Positions 43,687 through 55,984 of a stretch of DNA of 64,000 bases are shown one piece after another; the first letter of the stretch is position 1; the number at the start of each line of letters is the position of its first letter. Source of the stretch: Triangularia verruculosa (lineage: Eukaryota; Ascomycota; Sordariomycetes; Sordariales; Podosporaceae); contig MU863907.1 of NCBI GenBank assembly GCA_033296885.1, forward strand, positions 124,001 to 188,000, written 5' to 3'. Both the position numbers and the translations under genes were made by a program. The notes beneath the pieces are model-generated. The model was not told the origin of the DNA and searched no databases. It saw nothing but the letters and a program-made list of their open reading frames with translations.

Positions 43687-45067
43687 ATGAGGTTCGGCAA
43701 GGGGCTCCTTTTGGGGCTGCTTGCCTTTGCGCATTGTGTCTTCGCCGAGGACTACTATAAGGTTCGCTTCTTTTCCTGGTCTTGCCGCAAGCGAAGCTGA
43801 TCACAGTGTCTCAGGTCCTCGGTATTAGCAAGGACGCAACGGAGAAGCAAATCAAGTCTGCCTACAGACAACTAAGCAAAAAATACCACCCAGACAAGAA
43901 CCCGTACGTCCTTTGCAATTTGTTTTCAAACATGCGCAGCTATTAACAGGCATGAACAGAGGTGATGAAACCGCCCACGACAAGTTTGTCCTCGTCTCCG
44001 AAGCCTACGAGGCCCTCTCCGATCAAGAGTCCCGGTCCATGTACGATCAGCTAGGCTACGATGCCTACAAACAGCGCAAGCAGAACGGCGGCCAAGGCGG
44101 CGGTCACGACCCGTTCGATCTGTTCTCCCGCTTCTTCGGCGGCAGCGGCCATTTTGGCAACCGACCTGGCGAGCGCCACGGGCCCAACCTCGAGCTCAAA
44201 GTCGGCATTGCGCTCCGAGACTTTTACAACGGAAAGACGACCGAGTTCCAGTGGGACAAGCAACAGATCTGCGAAGACTGTGAGGGCACCGGTGCCGCGG
44301 ACAAGGTGGTTCACAAATGCCATGCCTGCAATGGGCAGGGTGTCAGGTTGGTGAGACACCAGATCGCCCCAGGGATGGTCACGCAGGTGCAGATGCAGTG
44401 CGATCACTGCGGCGGGAGGGGCAAGTCCATCAAGCACAAGTGCAATGCTTGCGGTGGTGAGCGGGTTGTTCGCAAGCCTAGCCCTGTGTCGGTGACCATC
44501 CAGCGTGGTATGGCCAACGGTGTGCGGATTGCCTACGAGAACGAGGCCGACGAAAGCCCCGACTGGGTGGCTGGTGATCTCTTGGTTACTCTTGTGGAGA
44601 AGGATCCGAGTATCGAAGAGGACAACCCGGACCATGTCGACGGAGTGTTCTTCAGGCGCAAGGGCAACGATCTTTACTGGAAGGAAGTGCTATCTGTTCG
44701 GGAGGCTTGGATGGGTGACTGGACCAGGAACCTCACACACTTGGACGGGCACGTCGTTCGGTTAGGCCGCAAGAGAGGCGAGGTTATCCAGCCCGGCCAG
44801 GTCGAGACCGTGCCGGGAGAGGGCATGCCCGTCTGGGATGAGGATGGTGATAGTGTCTACCACAAGACCCAGTTTGGAAACCTCTACGTCGAATACATGG
44901 TCATCCTGCCCGACCAAATGGAGAGCGGGATGGAGAAGGAACTGTGGGCGGTGTTCCAAAAGTATAGGCAAAAGAACGGGGTGGACCTACACAGGGATAG
45001 CGGCAGGCCAGAAAAGGTCGTTTTGCATGAGGACAGAGAATCAGAGCGGGAGCATGAGGAGTTATGA
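43687..45067 (+). CDS. SCJ1: ER-lumenal DnaJ (Hsp40) co-chaperone
   Basis: Three exons: 43687-43761, 43815-43903, 43960-45067; introns of 53 and 56 nt. The product is 423 aa. A signal peptide (LLLGLLAFAHCVFA) precedes a J domain with the HPD motif (YHPDKNP). A Gly-rich region with DPFDLFSRFFGG follows, then a DnaJ cysteine-rich zinc domain with four CXXCXG-type repeats (CEDCEGTG, CHACNGQG, CDHCGGRG, CNACGGER) and the C-terminal peptide-binding region. The C-terminus is HEEL, a likely KDEL/HDEL-type ER retrieval signal. Signal peptide, type I DnaJ layout and HEEL together indicate yeast Scj1 or mammalian ERdj3, which helps BiP/Kar2 fold and degrade secretory proteins. The J domain is reassembled only by splicing the first three exons. 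Confidence 0.94.
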
Positions 45068-45431
45068 TTATGATGATATTTCGTCACTGGGGATTTTCTT
45101 CGTTTTTTTTTTTTGGTAGTTTAGAGCGGAAACTAGATGGTTTCATTCATCATTGTGTTTTGGAATGCATTACAGTAACATACAAAAGATCATCGTATAT
45201 ATAAGTCATATGTGTAATTCATAAATCTCGCAAAGGACAAATGGTATTATCCTTGAGTGGTGTGATCCGTTTCCCTTTGCCACACAACAAACTGAATCAG
45301 CAAAAGGCATATATATCTAAAGCAACGAGCCAAGATACATGGAATAAAAAGCAGAGAACGACATGATTTAGAAAATTAAGAAAGGAAAAAAAAAAAAGTC
45401 AACGCAAAGCCAAACGCAGGTCATTAAATCG
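45068..45431. other. intergenic, convergent 3' flanks
   Basis: AT-rich spacer with poly-T and poly-A runs between two convergent genes; no other signal. Confidence 0.5.
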
Positions 45432-48400
45432 TCATCGGTATCTCTCCCGATCGCTCTCATCGTCCCTCTCCCTGTGGTGTCTCCTCCTCGTCCTCCTCCG
45501 CTTCCGATCTTCATCACCGTAATAGTCATCGTCATCGTCGTAATCATGAGAATCGTGACGCGCCTTTTTCCTCTCCTTCGCATGCCTACTGCTTTCCCCT
45601 CGCTCGTCCTCCCCCCTCCTCTTCTCGCTCGTCCTTCTCCTCCGCCTGTACCCATCCTCGCCCTCCTCGTCATCCCCTTCATCCTCGCTCCGATCGTGAC
45701 CTCGACCTTTACCCTTTCTGTCTCTATCTCTCTCTCGACTTCCACTCTTACTCCTCCCTCCTCTCTCGTCATGGCTGTCACCGCCACCGCCCTGCAACAG
45801 ATTGCCGCTCAACAACCCACCAATCAGCCCCATCCAACTCCCCTTGCCCTCCAGAACTCCAGTGACGTTCTGCACAATCTTCTCTACGGTCTCCTTGTCA
45901 GCTCCACTAACCGCCCAATCACCCATCATGTTCAACCCCTGCGGCCCCTTTGGACTGCGGTATTCAAACGACCCCTTTCTCGAGTGCACGCCCCGCTGCC
46001 TATCCTCGTGCCCTTGGCCCGTCAGCGGCCTCCCCTGCTCATCGAACCGATCGGGCAGCTCCTCCACGGCAGACTCATCCTCGTCGTCCGACGCGGCTGC
46101 TTTGGACTTCTTCTTGTGAGACTTGTCACGTCCATCAGAGTCACTGCTTGCCTGGCCGAGGGGAGAAGGGGGGGTGATGTCGCTTTCTTCCGCTCCGGAC
46201 CGTGCAGCCTCTTGAGCTTCGCGGTGGCGACGGAGAGTAGCTTGGGATTTGGGGGACATGGGGACGAAAACGACAGATCTGGCGGTGCGAGGGGTGCCGG
46301 GCATGTCGTTGGGGTCGTCGTCCTCGGTCTGAGGGGTCATGACGGGTGATGATGGGGGTGAGTAGAACGGAGTGAGTTTGGTGTTTAGACCATCTATTTC
46401 ACACGGCCAAGGTTAGCAACAAAGCAAGATACTTTTGTTTGGAAAGCAGCAATGATGGGGGCTTCAGTGTCATGGGGAATAGAGCTAAACACCGAGACCA
46501 GACGCACCCTTCTTGTCACCTTCTACTTTGGGGTGGGGGCTAGCGGCGACGGTGGCTGCGTACGCAGCTGCAGCTGCAGCAGCTGTTGGTGGGATGGAAC
46601 GACCGACGACATGAGAAGCTTCATTACTCACATGTTCAGGGCCTGGGGGTTGGTTGGGCGGTGGTCCTTGGGGTGCTGGCGGCGGCGGCATATGATGCGG
46701 TGGGCCAGGAGGCATGCCATTGTTGGTAGCGGCTGAGTTGGGCGGCACACCAGGTGGTGGGGGAGAGAAGCCGGTGTAGTCCGCTGGACGGTAAGGCTGA
46801 TACTGCTGCTGATGAAGGTTGTCTGAGACGTAGTTGGGGTGGTTAGTGAAGCCGTTGTTTACTACTGGCTGCGGCGGTGGTGGTGGCTGCCAGTAGCCTC
46901 CTGAGGCATGAGCTGGTGATGGCGTTCGCCTGTGACTGTCTTCATCGTCGTAGCCTTTAACCACATTAGCACAACATTCGGGGATGATGTTCCGCAGGGG
47001 TCAGTTCTACTCACGCCTCCGATCCCGTTCCTTGCCCCTGCTCCTCTCTCTTTCCCTCTTCCGCTCAATGTCACGATCATGGCTACTGTCACGACTTCGG
47101 TCCCTTGACTTTTCTCTGGACCTGTCTCTGTCTCTCTCTCTGTCACGCTCGCGGTCTCTGTCTCGGTCCCTGTCTCGGTCACGATCTCTCCTATCACGCT
47201 CCTGCTCCTCTCTGTCCCTTTCTTTTTCCTTTTCTTTTTCTTTTTTGCTGTCACGAACCTTCTTGATGCCAAAGGCTGCAGCGCCGGCCGCAGCAGCTCC
47301 GGCAGCCAAGTCTCTCAGTTTACTACCACTTCTCTTTTTTTCCTTGTCCGTCTCTGGCTCACTGTCAGCCGAGTAGTCATCGTCATCACCTCTAGATCGT
47401 CGCCGGTGGTTCCTCCTCCTCCGTCCGCGGTGTCGACCCTCTTCTGCCGCGGACTCATACCCCGCTGCCGCAGCAGCCGGCCCCGCCGCGTACGGATCGC
47501 GGGGACGGGCCGGGTCCGCATACAGGGGGTGTGCCCCGTACTCAACCATGCCTAATTCAGGATCAGTGGTGGGAAGGTCAGAGTCGGGGTACGTGGGTCC
47601 GGACCGAGGTAAACTTCTGCTTCTGCTGCGCCGGCGATAATCCTCCGCATCGCGCGCATAATGCTCTTCATCGCTGAGTTCGCGCTCACGCTTCAACGCA
47701 TCCTTCTCACGCTCGTCCTCCTTCTTGTCCTGTCGCTTGTCGTACATCTTCTTGGCCCCGGCGGCAGCAAGGCCGGCAGCTACCATCTCTGCGCCGGTGC
47801 GCAGACGAGAACGGGACCGGCTCTTACCATCGCGGGACTTGCTTCTCTTGTGGCGGTAGTGCTGAACGAGGCCAACCGCGGCAGCGGTGCCCAGCCCAGC
47901 CTTTGCTGCTGCGCTCTTGGATCTCTTGCGGCTGGGGGAACGGGAGCTGTCGCTATCAGCACGGTGGACGGGACGTCCGCGAGCCATCTCCTCCTTCTCG
48001 ACCTTGTTGCTTTGGTACAGCTTGGCAGCACCAGCAGCTGCGAGAGCTACTGCGGCGATACCGAGTCCTGTCTTGAGCCGGGAGTGAGGTGACCGCGAAC
48101 GAGACCGCGAACGACCATGCCGAGAACGAGACCGCTCTCGGATAATCACCTCCTTCTCCTTCTCTCCATATCTGTCTTCGTAGGCGCTATGAGCGCGTCT
48201 GGCAACTTCAGTGCCGATGGCACCGAGAGCAGCGCCGGCGAGAACCTTGCGTCCACGCTTCTCAGGGAGTTCACCGTTGGCATTGCGGCGAGATGCTAGA
48301 ATGGCAGAGATGCCTGCGCCAGCAAGAGCGCCTTCGGCAATGTGACGCTTCCTGTGAGGGCTGCTCGATTCTTCACGCTTGACGATTCTTCGTCTGACGT

Positions 48401-49568
48401 AGTATTCGCCATCCGACTCGGCATCACTGTGAGCGTGGTGATGGCTGTGACGGCTGTGGCTATGGTGATGGTGGTGATGGTGACGATGAGGCTCTCCATA
48501 GCGTTCGACTTCATATTCCTCCTCGCGGCGCTCTCCACGGTAAGGTCCAACCTCGCGAGACTCCCGGCGATAATAATATTCCTCATCGCGAGCAGGAATG
48601 CGTGCTATCGCCACATTGGTCTCCTGGGCTTGCTCACGGATGACCACAGGGGGAGGTGGAGGCGCCTCCTGAACAATGATTCTCTGCTCAGGCGCACGTT
48701 GACGAATGACGATGGGCGCAGGAGCAGGCTGGACAATTGGCTCGTAGTATTCGGTTTCCTTGCGCCAGCGCTCAATTTCACCGCTGTATCTGTCATCGTC
48801 GCGGTGGTCACGCTCTTCGATGCGGCGCTCTACCACAACCTCGCCGCCGTGGGAGTCACGACGCTCGACCCTCCTCTCGACCCGAACTTCAGTCTGCTTG
48901 TCCTCATCCCAATACGAGCGACGGTCCCAATCGCGGGGAGTTCTGGGGGAGAAGGCATCGTCGCGATCGCGCTCAACCCGCTGAAGTTCCTTGGACTCGT
49001 AGACAACCTTGGGGCGATCTGTGATATCCTGACGCCAGTACTCGTTCCGGTCATCTCGTTCCAAAACCTGCCTCTCAACCACGGTGCGGGTCCGATCATA
49101 GTCCCGGTCGTCCCGTTCCCGCTCGATAATGCGCTCCCGCTCCACAACAGTGTCCCGATCCCCGCCGCGATCGCGATACTCGGTCCGGTCAACCCGGATG
49201 AAGTCGTCTCTTGGCTCGCGCTCCCTTTCCCGCTCGATGACCTCTCGGCGCTCAACATACGTGCCGCTGTGAGGGGACGGCTCGAAGGCAGAACGAGGGC
49301 GCTCGGGGATGTAAACACGCTCAACCCGGCGGTCGACTTCAATGTGGTCCTCCCGATCCCGACCTACGCGGCTGCCAGTACCATAGCGGCTGCGGCGATC
49401 CTCCTCGATGACTTCGACGTCGCGCTCACGCTCGCGCTCCACCCGGTCAGTCTTCTCCACAGAGACCGGTCCAACCTTGTACCGGCGCACTGTCGTTCTC
49501 TTATAGCCCTCATCGTCTGAGGGCGAGGTGTCCCGGGTGTAGCGGGACTCGCGGTACACCTCGGGCAT
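45432..49568 (-). CDS. large Arg/Ser/Asp-rich protein with Gly/Ala hydrophobic repeats, DUF3824-type
   Basis: Three exons: 49568-47015, 46954-46508, 46393-45432; introns 46955-47014 (60 nt) and 46394-46507 (114 nt). The joined frame is 1320 aa starting at MPEVYRESRYTRDTSPSDD. The N-terminal third is charged (RD/RE/RV repeats) with a His-rich tract (HRHHHHHHHSHSRHSHHH). The middle alternates RS-type basic segments with short Gly/Ala hydrophobic helices (AGAALGAIGTEVARR, GLGIAAVALAAAGAAKLYQ, GTAAAVGLVQHY, AGLAAAGAKKMYDKR, AAGAAAAGAAAFGIKK), the DUF3824 pattern. A Pro/Gln-rich linker follows, then a C-terminal region with MGDWAVSGADKETVEKIVQN and more charged repeats. No enzyme domain is visible. 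Function is unknown; RS-like content suggests RNA or condensate roles, and the hydrophobic segments suggest membrane contact or assembly. Confidence 0.82.
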
Positions 49569-52500
49569 GGTGGGCGAATAAATACGGGGTGTAGTAAGCA
49601 ATAGCTAAGTCGTCTTGGACAAGGAGAGAGAAAACAAAAACTCGCGATGTGGGTATCACGAAAAGAAGAAAAGACGATCAACAAGGCGGAAAGATTGCAG
49701 AGAGATTTCCAACAAGTGGAAAGGAAAGGCGGGGTGGGAAGGAAAAGGCTGAGCTGTTGGTATAAGAGAGCGAACCCGCAAGGTGGGATGTGGACCGAAG
49801 GAAGAGGGGGGCGTCCCTCTCGGAGGGGAACGAGATGGCTGGGCAGTGCGCATGCCTTGTCAGCGATGGGGAGAGCAAGACCTTGGCCCTGCACACCTGC
49901 ATGCATTACGGCGCCGTGAGTAGCTGTTGTACTGTGCCTAAACTAGAGTGACTTATTACGCAGGGCAGCTAACTGTGGAATATTCGCTGGGATACCCAAC
50001 TGAGGCGCAGTTGGGTACCTTACATTTCCCCTTCTTGAACGCTGTATCACACGATACACTAGGCTCACCCAGCTACCTATCTCTTGGATGCCGATGTTAG
50101 TCTGCAACCAAGTTTGAGCTTGTTGGCGCTTCCGCCCTGTTGGTCAGGGGCAACGGCCCATTGCGAACAGACTGATCCTCTTCTCCTAAAAATGGGGCAG
50201 ACATCGCAGAAGCCAGAAGAAGCGGCGTTGCGAAACAACGGAAACGAAACTTGCGCCGTGCGCCGTTGGGGGAGGGAGCGGGGTCCTGAAGACGGCTTCT
50301 CAATGGCCTGCGCCGCTCTCATGGCCAGTTGGGCCAGTCCAGCCCTCTTCTTTTTCTCCAAGGGGGAAGTAAACCTCCATCATCATCATCATCATTCAGC
50401 CCTCTCGATGGGATATTCGGTGTGATCCAGTATCAAGCTACTGTGAGAGCCATGACCAAGTCTCAGCCTATGAAGGCACTCATGCAGCCACACCTTCTTC
50501 TGCACTTCTAGCAGCAGTGCTACCGTCTGGTCACACTGCCTGGAAGTACACATTTATCAAGATGATGGAGGAGGCCATCCTGGAACATTCATCGCATCGT
50601 GTGTGCGGCTTGGAAGCTTCTGGGTCCACGCGCGTTCCTCGTTTCGGCCCATGACCCCACATGAGTTCACTCGAACTGCGACCATGGGACGGCAAAGCGA
50701 ACGGCATCTCGGGGATGAACCCAGCCCTGTGACTCGGTCATGATATGGAAAATGTGTCCTCTGGTTTGCTACACTGTTATAAAGCGGTGAAGGGGGGTGA
50801 GGTGACTATCAGATTTCCTATCGGGCGTTCATCGCAACGAGCAGCTGATGGGATGGATTATGGATAAGTTACCCCTCCCCCGCGCTGCAGCTCACTTCTC
50901 AGGCCCCAACAGACCAGAGGCTTGCATCTGATGGATATTCTGTCAAACAATGCATTCGCTGCTCTGCTGAGATATGCAGGATGTGACCCCGGCCAACGAG
51001 AAGTTCAGGAATCTCTTGCGTCGATGAGCCATCTTGCCTGACAATGTGTCGAGGCCTGAAGCAAGTGAGGACCCCGCGGATCAGACACATTTCGTCATCT
51101 GCCCCACTGCCTTCGAAGCCAAGGCTAGTGTGCCAAGACATCGTTTTTAGCGTCGTTTTGAGGTCTCACTCGTTCGCATCAAATCTGGTTTCCATCAAAC
51201 AGGCTGGCATGTCGAAATATCGAATGTGCAATGTCGTGGCAAATATATTTGTTTCCATGCAATGCGGTAGAAACGAAACACAACTGCCGATGAAGAAAGG
51301 CCGCTCTCCTCCGGTCGGTTGGAATATCGGGTCTCGGTCTCAAATCTCGGGCACCGAATGACCGTATGGTTGCTTGGTAGGTTGGACCTAGAAGTGGCTC
51401 GGGTGGCTGAGTCGGTACCAGGTTGAGGCTGAGCCGTTATCTCGATACACAACCTCAAGTACTTCACTCACTGACTAACTGAATGACAACGCTTGTATTC
51501 GTGACGGTAGCATTTGGTTTTTGATTGTATATCACTTATATCTTGTATATTTGGGCCACATGAGCATTCTGTCACTGTCCCAGCGCAAACATATCTGGTG
51601 TACCCCCTGTAGAACCATGGCAACCTGGAATATGTGTGAATGGAAGGCTGGACCCCTGCCAGCTACTTAGCAGATACCCAAACTTGGTGCACTAGGCTTT
51701 AGTTTCAAATAAGACGGCTTGGATCAAATGTACGGTATAGGATAATGGTAAGAGCTCGGGGTTGAGGAAAGCCTGACATGAACTAGAACGATTGTCGAAG
51801 ACCGTTAAAAGGCAGTGGATACGTTTCTCAAGCCACCCTGAGGAACTTTCCAAGTCTCTGTTGTAAGCGGCAATCTTCATCATCGGTACACAAGAGTGGC
51901 CAGCCAACAAAGTGTCCCAGATGGAATGATGTGTCCAAGGCGAACGCCTCACAGAGGTAAGCACTGTCATCCAGTGGAGTTTGATATCGGTTACTGGATG
52001 GCGAGCAGTCCTGTCTGCCATGACTGAAGCGTTGTAGTATTTGATCAATTCGTTTGCGCGTTGAACTTCGCATGTTGTGTACCGTAGGTGAAGTTCTGGT
52101 GTCCGGATGAAGCTGGATACGAAGAGATCGAGGCTGCTACTAAGGTTATCAACAAGCTTGTGTCTTGATCGCATCAAATCGGTTGTTGGACAAGCACACA
52201 AGTCACTGCCAAGCACGCATAAAGCTTGATCATCAGACTTGTCATGTTCCCATTTATCGTGGCGAGGGTAGTCCTTCAACTAACCAACCCAAGCCGCAAC
52301 CAAGCTTGCCGTGGAATCAGGGCGGTTGTGGAGGTACCATCGGTGTTGAGCCCGCAATCCGGAAACTGCCAGCGCCCAATCCCGAGCCCATCCCACTTTT
52401 TGCTTAAACACATCTCAATTTCCCGTGTAAGCTACGCCGATGAACCAGAACCCTTGATATCAATGCACCCATCCCAACGGTCGTGAATGCGATACGCCGT

Positions 52501-52578
52501 CGCAAAAGATCCAGGCAAGCTTTGGAAGTACAAAGGGAACCCGAGGAGTCAAAAACACGCCTTGCCGAAATCGACCCT
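49569..52578. other. long intergenic region
   Basis: This is a 3-kb gap. It begins with the promoter of the DUF3824-type gene. A perfect 10-bp inverted repeat with a 5-base loop lies at 49993-50017, and a CAT microsatellite at 50378-50395. A minus-strand frame at 52174-51692 (from its first ATG) codes about 160 residues with no recognisable domain. I do not call it a gene. Confidence 0.4.
49993..50017. repeat. perfect short inverted repeat (hairpin)
   Basis: TACCCAACTG, loop AGGCG, CAGTTGGGTA: a 10-bp perfect stem with a 5-base loop. Its role is unknown; it lies in the gap upstream of the DUF3824-type gene. Confidence 0.8.
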
Positions 52579-53155
52579 TTAGTCGAAGAGACCGAAGCCC
52601 ATGTCGTCGTCGGACTCCTCCTTCTCTGTAGGAAGTTGTTAGCGCCACATTCCAAAGCAGATAGGGCCGGAAGCCCAGATCGGGAATACTGACCCTCCTC
52701 CTTGGCCTCCTCAGGGGCGGCCTCAGCAGCACCGCCAGCGGCAGCAGCGGCGCCACCAGCAGCAGCGGGGGCAGCACCACCGCCGGAACCAACGTTGGAA
52801 AGAAGGTCCTTCACATCCTTGCCCTCGAGAGCCTGTATCATAACAAAATAACCCAAGTCAGTCATCTAAATCGTCTCGTGGCCGTGTGTGTGCCGTTCGG
52901 AATGCGCAATCTCGATGTTTCGTACCTTGGCGAAAAGGGAAGCCCAGATAGGCTCAACCTCCTCAATGCCAGCGGCCTTGATGATGGTCTGGATCTTGTC
53001 GGCCTATTTCGACGTCAGCCGCTCGTTCCGCCAAAATGGCCCCATTGTCGCGCAGAGCTGCGCGGGGCACCAGAGGATCTCCTTACAGTGATCTCAACAC
53101 CGTCGTCGGCGAGGATCAGGGCCGCATAGGACGTCGCAAGCTCAGCGGTAGACAT
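52579..53155 (-). CDS. RPP1: 60S acidic ribosomal protein P1
   Basis: Four exons: 53155-53087, 53003-52926, 52832-52694, 52625-52579; introns of 83, 93 and 68 nt. The product is 110 aa, standard for P1. The N-terminus (MSTAELATSYAALILADDG) is the P1 dimerisation domain. It is followed by the Ala/Gly-rich hinge (GGAAPAAAGGAAAAAGG) and the acidic tail EESDDDMGFGLFD shared by all stalk proteins. The stalk recruits and stimulates translation GTPases. The tail is encoded on a separate 47-nt exon. It is divergently transcribed from the UPF0662 gene. Confidence 0.97.
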
Positions 53156-53978
53156 TTTGAATGTGGTTTGTCGAGACGGCAAGGTGCTGATGCTCGAAGG
53201 ACTTTTTTGTCGTGGGATGTCGAGATGCCGAAGCTTGAAATTCACGAAGAGGGAAAATTAATGAGTTGTGCGCATGACAAAAGCAGACTAGCGTGGCCCT
53301 ACAGCTGGCAGGTGTGGGATGGCCTATGCCCAGCTGACCGCCGCCTGTCGGTCTGGGAGAGCACAGGTGGATTCTCACGGCTGGCGACGGCTGGAAGAAG
53401 TCGTGGCCCCGATTATCTGTGATTGGCTATAGAGCTGGTGAGGTATTCCGCTGTGGCCTGCCAGGAACCCCAGTCGGGCATTTGATCGATCTCCTTGCTA
53501 AGACCGGCCCCGCCATTGAAGCTCCCCTCTGCTCCCCCACCACAACTGACGTCGCGGGACAGGGCCTGTACGTCGTCTAGAGGCTGAATTACAATCTAGA
53601 CCTTTCCGCTCACAAGCAACTGAACACCACATGAGCGCAGTTGCATCGGATTTTCTTATTCTCGTATGGCCGAATACGACAATTGAATCTGTCTGATCCC
53701 CGGGTCCCTCCTGTAGCCGAAAGAGTGTTGCCGGCTGTGCGGCGCAAACAGTGGCCGGTTGGTCCTGAGCAAGGTCGGCCAGGGCAGGAGATCAAGCTAG
53801 GTCCTGAAGGTTCCGGTGGGTATTCAGGCGAGAGCTATCCTCTCACGAGCTTTTGCCACTGACCATTGTTGCTCATTGTCAGCTGGGAATATAAACCACC
53901 ATCGGTCCTTTTCCGCTTTCACCGCCATCAACCAGTTGTCTTCGACATTCCCTCCCCGTCAATATCATTGCGCTCAAG
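53156..53978. other. intergenic, divergent promoter region (RPP1 / UPF0662)
   Basis: Holds the promoters of two divergent genes. No coding signal or clear ribosomal-protein promoter motif is seen. Confidence 0.45.
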
Positions 53979-55533
53979 ATGGAAACTCCGGCGGTCCCCA
54001 TGCCTAACGATGCGCGGGAGCAGCAGATTCTGGAGAAGCTCACGGTCATCCGGGATCAACTGCTGCTCCTCAAGATGGATCGAACAAAGTACATTCGGAC
54101 CCAAGATGTGATGGTACTTTACGAGCAACTGGTGGAGCAAGTCAAGTTGCTGAACGAGGTTCGGAAAGGGGCGCATCCAGGGGAGAATAGACGTATGTGA
54201 ACATGAACTCCAATCGGTGCGAGCCGCTCATTATTAACCTGGACGGGTAGTGGACAAGGTTCTCGAGAGCTGCTTCCAACTCGTTTCGCTCTTTTTCATG
54301 ACGATTGGACGAACAACCGACGTACCTGCGGCCTATGCCCTGACGTCGACCGTAAAACGACTGCTCGACCACCTTACCGAAGCCGGGTTGTTCTCGCCCA
54401 AAGACCTCGACAGTCTTTCGGATACGCTTGGAAGGCTGGATGGGATCCTGGAAAATGCGAACGCGCAACACTCGCCATATCTAGTCGAGCTTCTCTCCAA
54501 GCGTGAGGAGTTATGCAAGACGATGCTTGCCAAGCTGCGAGAGAAGTTGGATGAGCTGGACAAACCGCTACAGAACATTTACGAGAGGTTGATATCGATT
54601 ATGCGGTCAATGTCACTGGCCAACACCAAAACGAAGGTACGACAACCAGGGTTTATGGTTTCAACGTTATAACACTGACACCGACGACAGTTTGCTACAT
54701 CCGAGGTGCAGAAGCTACAAGCAAAACTTAAAGAAATTGACGAGTCAAGAGTTGACGGAGATTTTGTGGATGACCAAGGAAATGTTCTGCGCGGCAGTGA
54801 CAGAGTCTCGGAGCTCTTGGCGAGGTGCTTGAGGTGGTCAGATATTGTGTCGGAGAGGTACGCCATTTGATTTTGATTGTCCCCGTATGTTTACTAATGG
54901 GGAAACACCGCAGGAGAGGGCAAATACCGGATGCCTTCCGGACTAAATACGAGATCCTCAAGGGGGTGCGCAACGACCTAGAAAAGCTGTCTATTACACA
55001 AGCATGGTCTCTCCGAGAAACAGATCTGTACGATTTCCAGCGAGAGCTCGACAAGATCGACGAGAGCAGAGTGGATGGAAACTGGGTCGACGATGAGGGC
55101 AATCCGGCCGAGTTGTATGTGCAGCGGACACTGCTTTATCTGATCAGACGTAGCTACGGCTATATTTACTACCTGATGAACTCGTCCGAGCCGGTATCAG
55201 AGGCGCTTCTACCGGTATACAACCAGCTCCAGACTTTGAAGAGGTGTTTGGTGGAAGTCAAGAATTCAGGGGGCGTGAGCTCGGTTAGGGAGCTTTATCC
55301 TTATAGCATGAAGGTATGTCAACCATTCGTTCTGCTTTGTTGGGCTTTCCATGGCTAATTGTGGCCAGCTTAATTCGATTGACAACATGCGTGTTGACGG
55401 CAAGTTTATGGTCGGCAACGACATTCCAGAAGGGCAGGGAAGCGTCAGCGAACTCCTAGCTGAGTGTTTTGATCTCAGTTATGAGCTCCGGGTGGCCGCG
55501 GAGGAGCTGGATAATGGCAGTGCGGATAGTTAA
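53979..55533 (+). CDS. UPF0662 / DUF2408 family protein
   Basis: Five exons: 53979-54192, 54251-54636, 54691-54857, 54914-55313, 55369-55533; introns of 58, 54, 56 and 55 nt. The product is 443 aa. It is mostly helical, with Leu/Glu/Lys-rich segments (REQQILEKLTVIRDQLLLLK, KREELCKTMLAKLREKLDEL). A duplicated block, KIDESRVDGNWVDDEGNP and KEIDESRVDGDFVDDQGNV, suggests an internal repeat. The overall pattern matches the fungal UPF0662 proteins (S. pombe C30C2.08 type). Their function is not established. No membrane segment or targeting signal is visible. All joins preserve frame and the duplicated block spans two of them. Confidence 0.85.
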
Positions 55534-55984
55534 CCGGCTACTTCACTGCCTTTGTGTGATATTTGTTTTGCCGATCCTGGCGATATTCTTGCGCTGGTTT
55601 CTGAGTCAAAGGCGTTGATGAATGGCTTCATAATGGAACCCGGGCGCAATGTGCCCATAACTAGGCTTAGAGCATTGGTAATATGCATGTCATGGCGGAT
55701 TTTGAGGTTCCAGGAATAGTCATTGTTTGCCTTGGGTTATTCAGAAAGGTATTTCATGAGCTTAGGATCTTCTTCACGGCATCCCTCCCGAAAAAAATCA
55801 TGAACTTTGGTCTATCTTGTCTCAAAAGCATCCCCGTGAGCATGGATGGCGGGTGTCTAATCATACTATTGAATACTTCATAACGCTGTTCCCGACGCAA
55901 TTTGCATCACGCTCGCATACGACTTGACCAAGGCCATACCTAAACCCACACCCTCTTCTCCTCCTTCCCATTACACACGCCACC
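55534..55984. other. intergenic, convergent 3' flanks
   Basis: Spacer between convergent genes; no coding or structural signal. Confidence 0.5.

Noticed and set aside
45474..46349. Plus-strand frame of about 291 codons with hydrophobic stretches
   Set aside because: It is antisense to the last exon of the DUF3824-type gene and has no domain; the hydrophobic runs are reverse complements of acidic/Arg repeats.
48342..49520. Plus-strand frame of about 392 codons
   Set aside because: It is antisense to the charged repeats of the DUF3824-type gene; the Ala/Leu/Val composition is the mirror of Arg/Asp/Glu codons.
51390..51460. tRNA-like box A (GTGGCTGAGTCGGTACC)
   Set aside because: A matching box B and a closing acceptor stem are missing, so no tRNA can be folded.
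51692..52174. Minus-strand frame of about 160 codons from its first ATG
   Set aside because: No domain or targeting signal. It could be a lineage-specific gene, but sequence alone does not support it.
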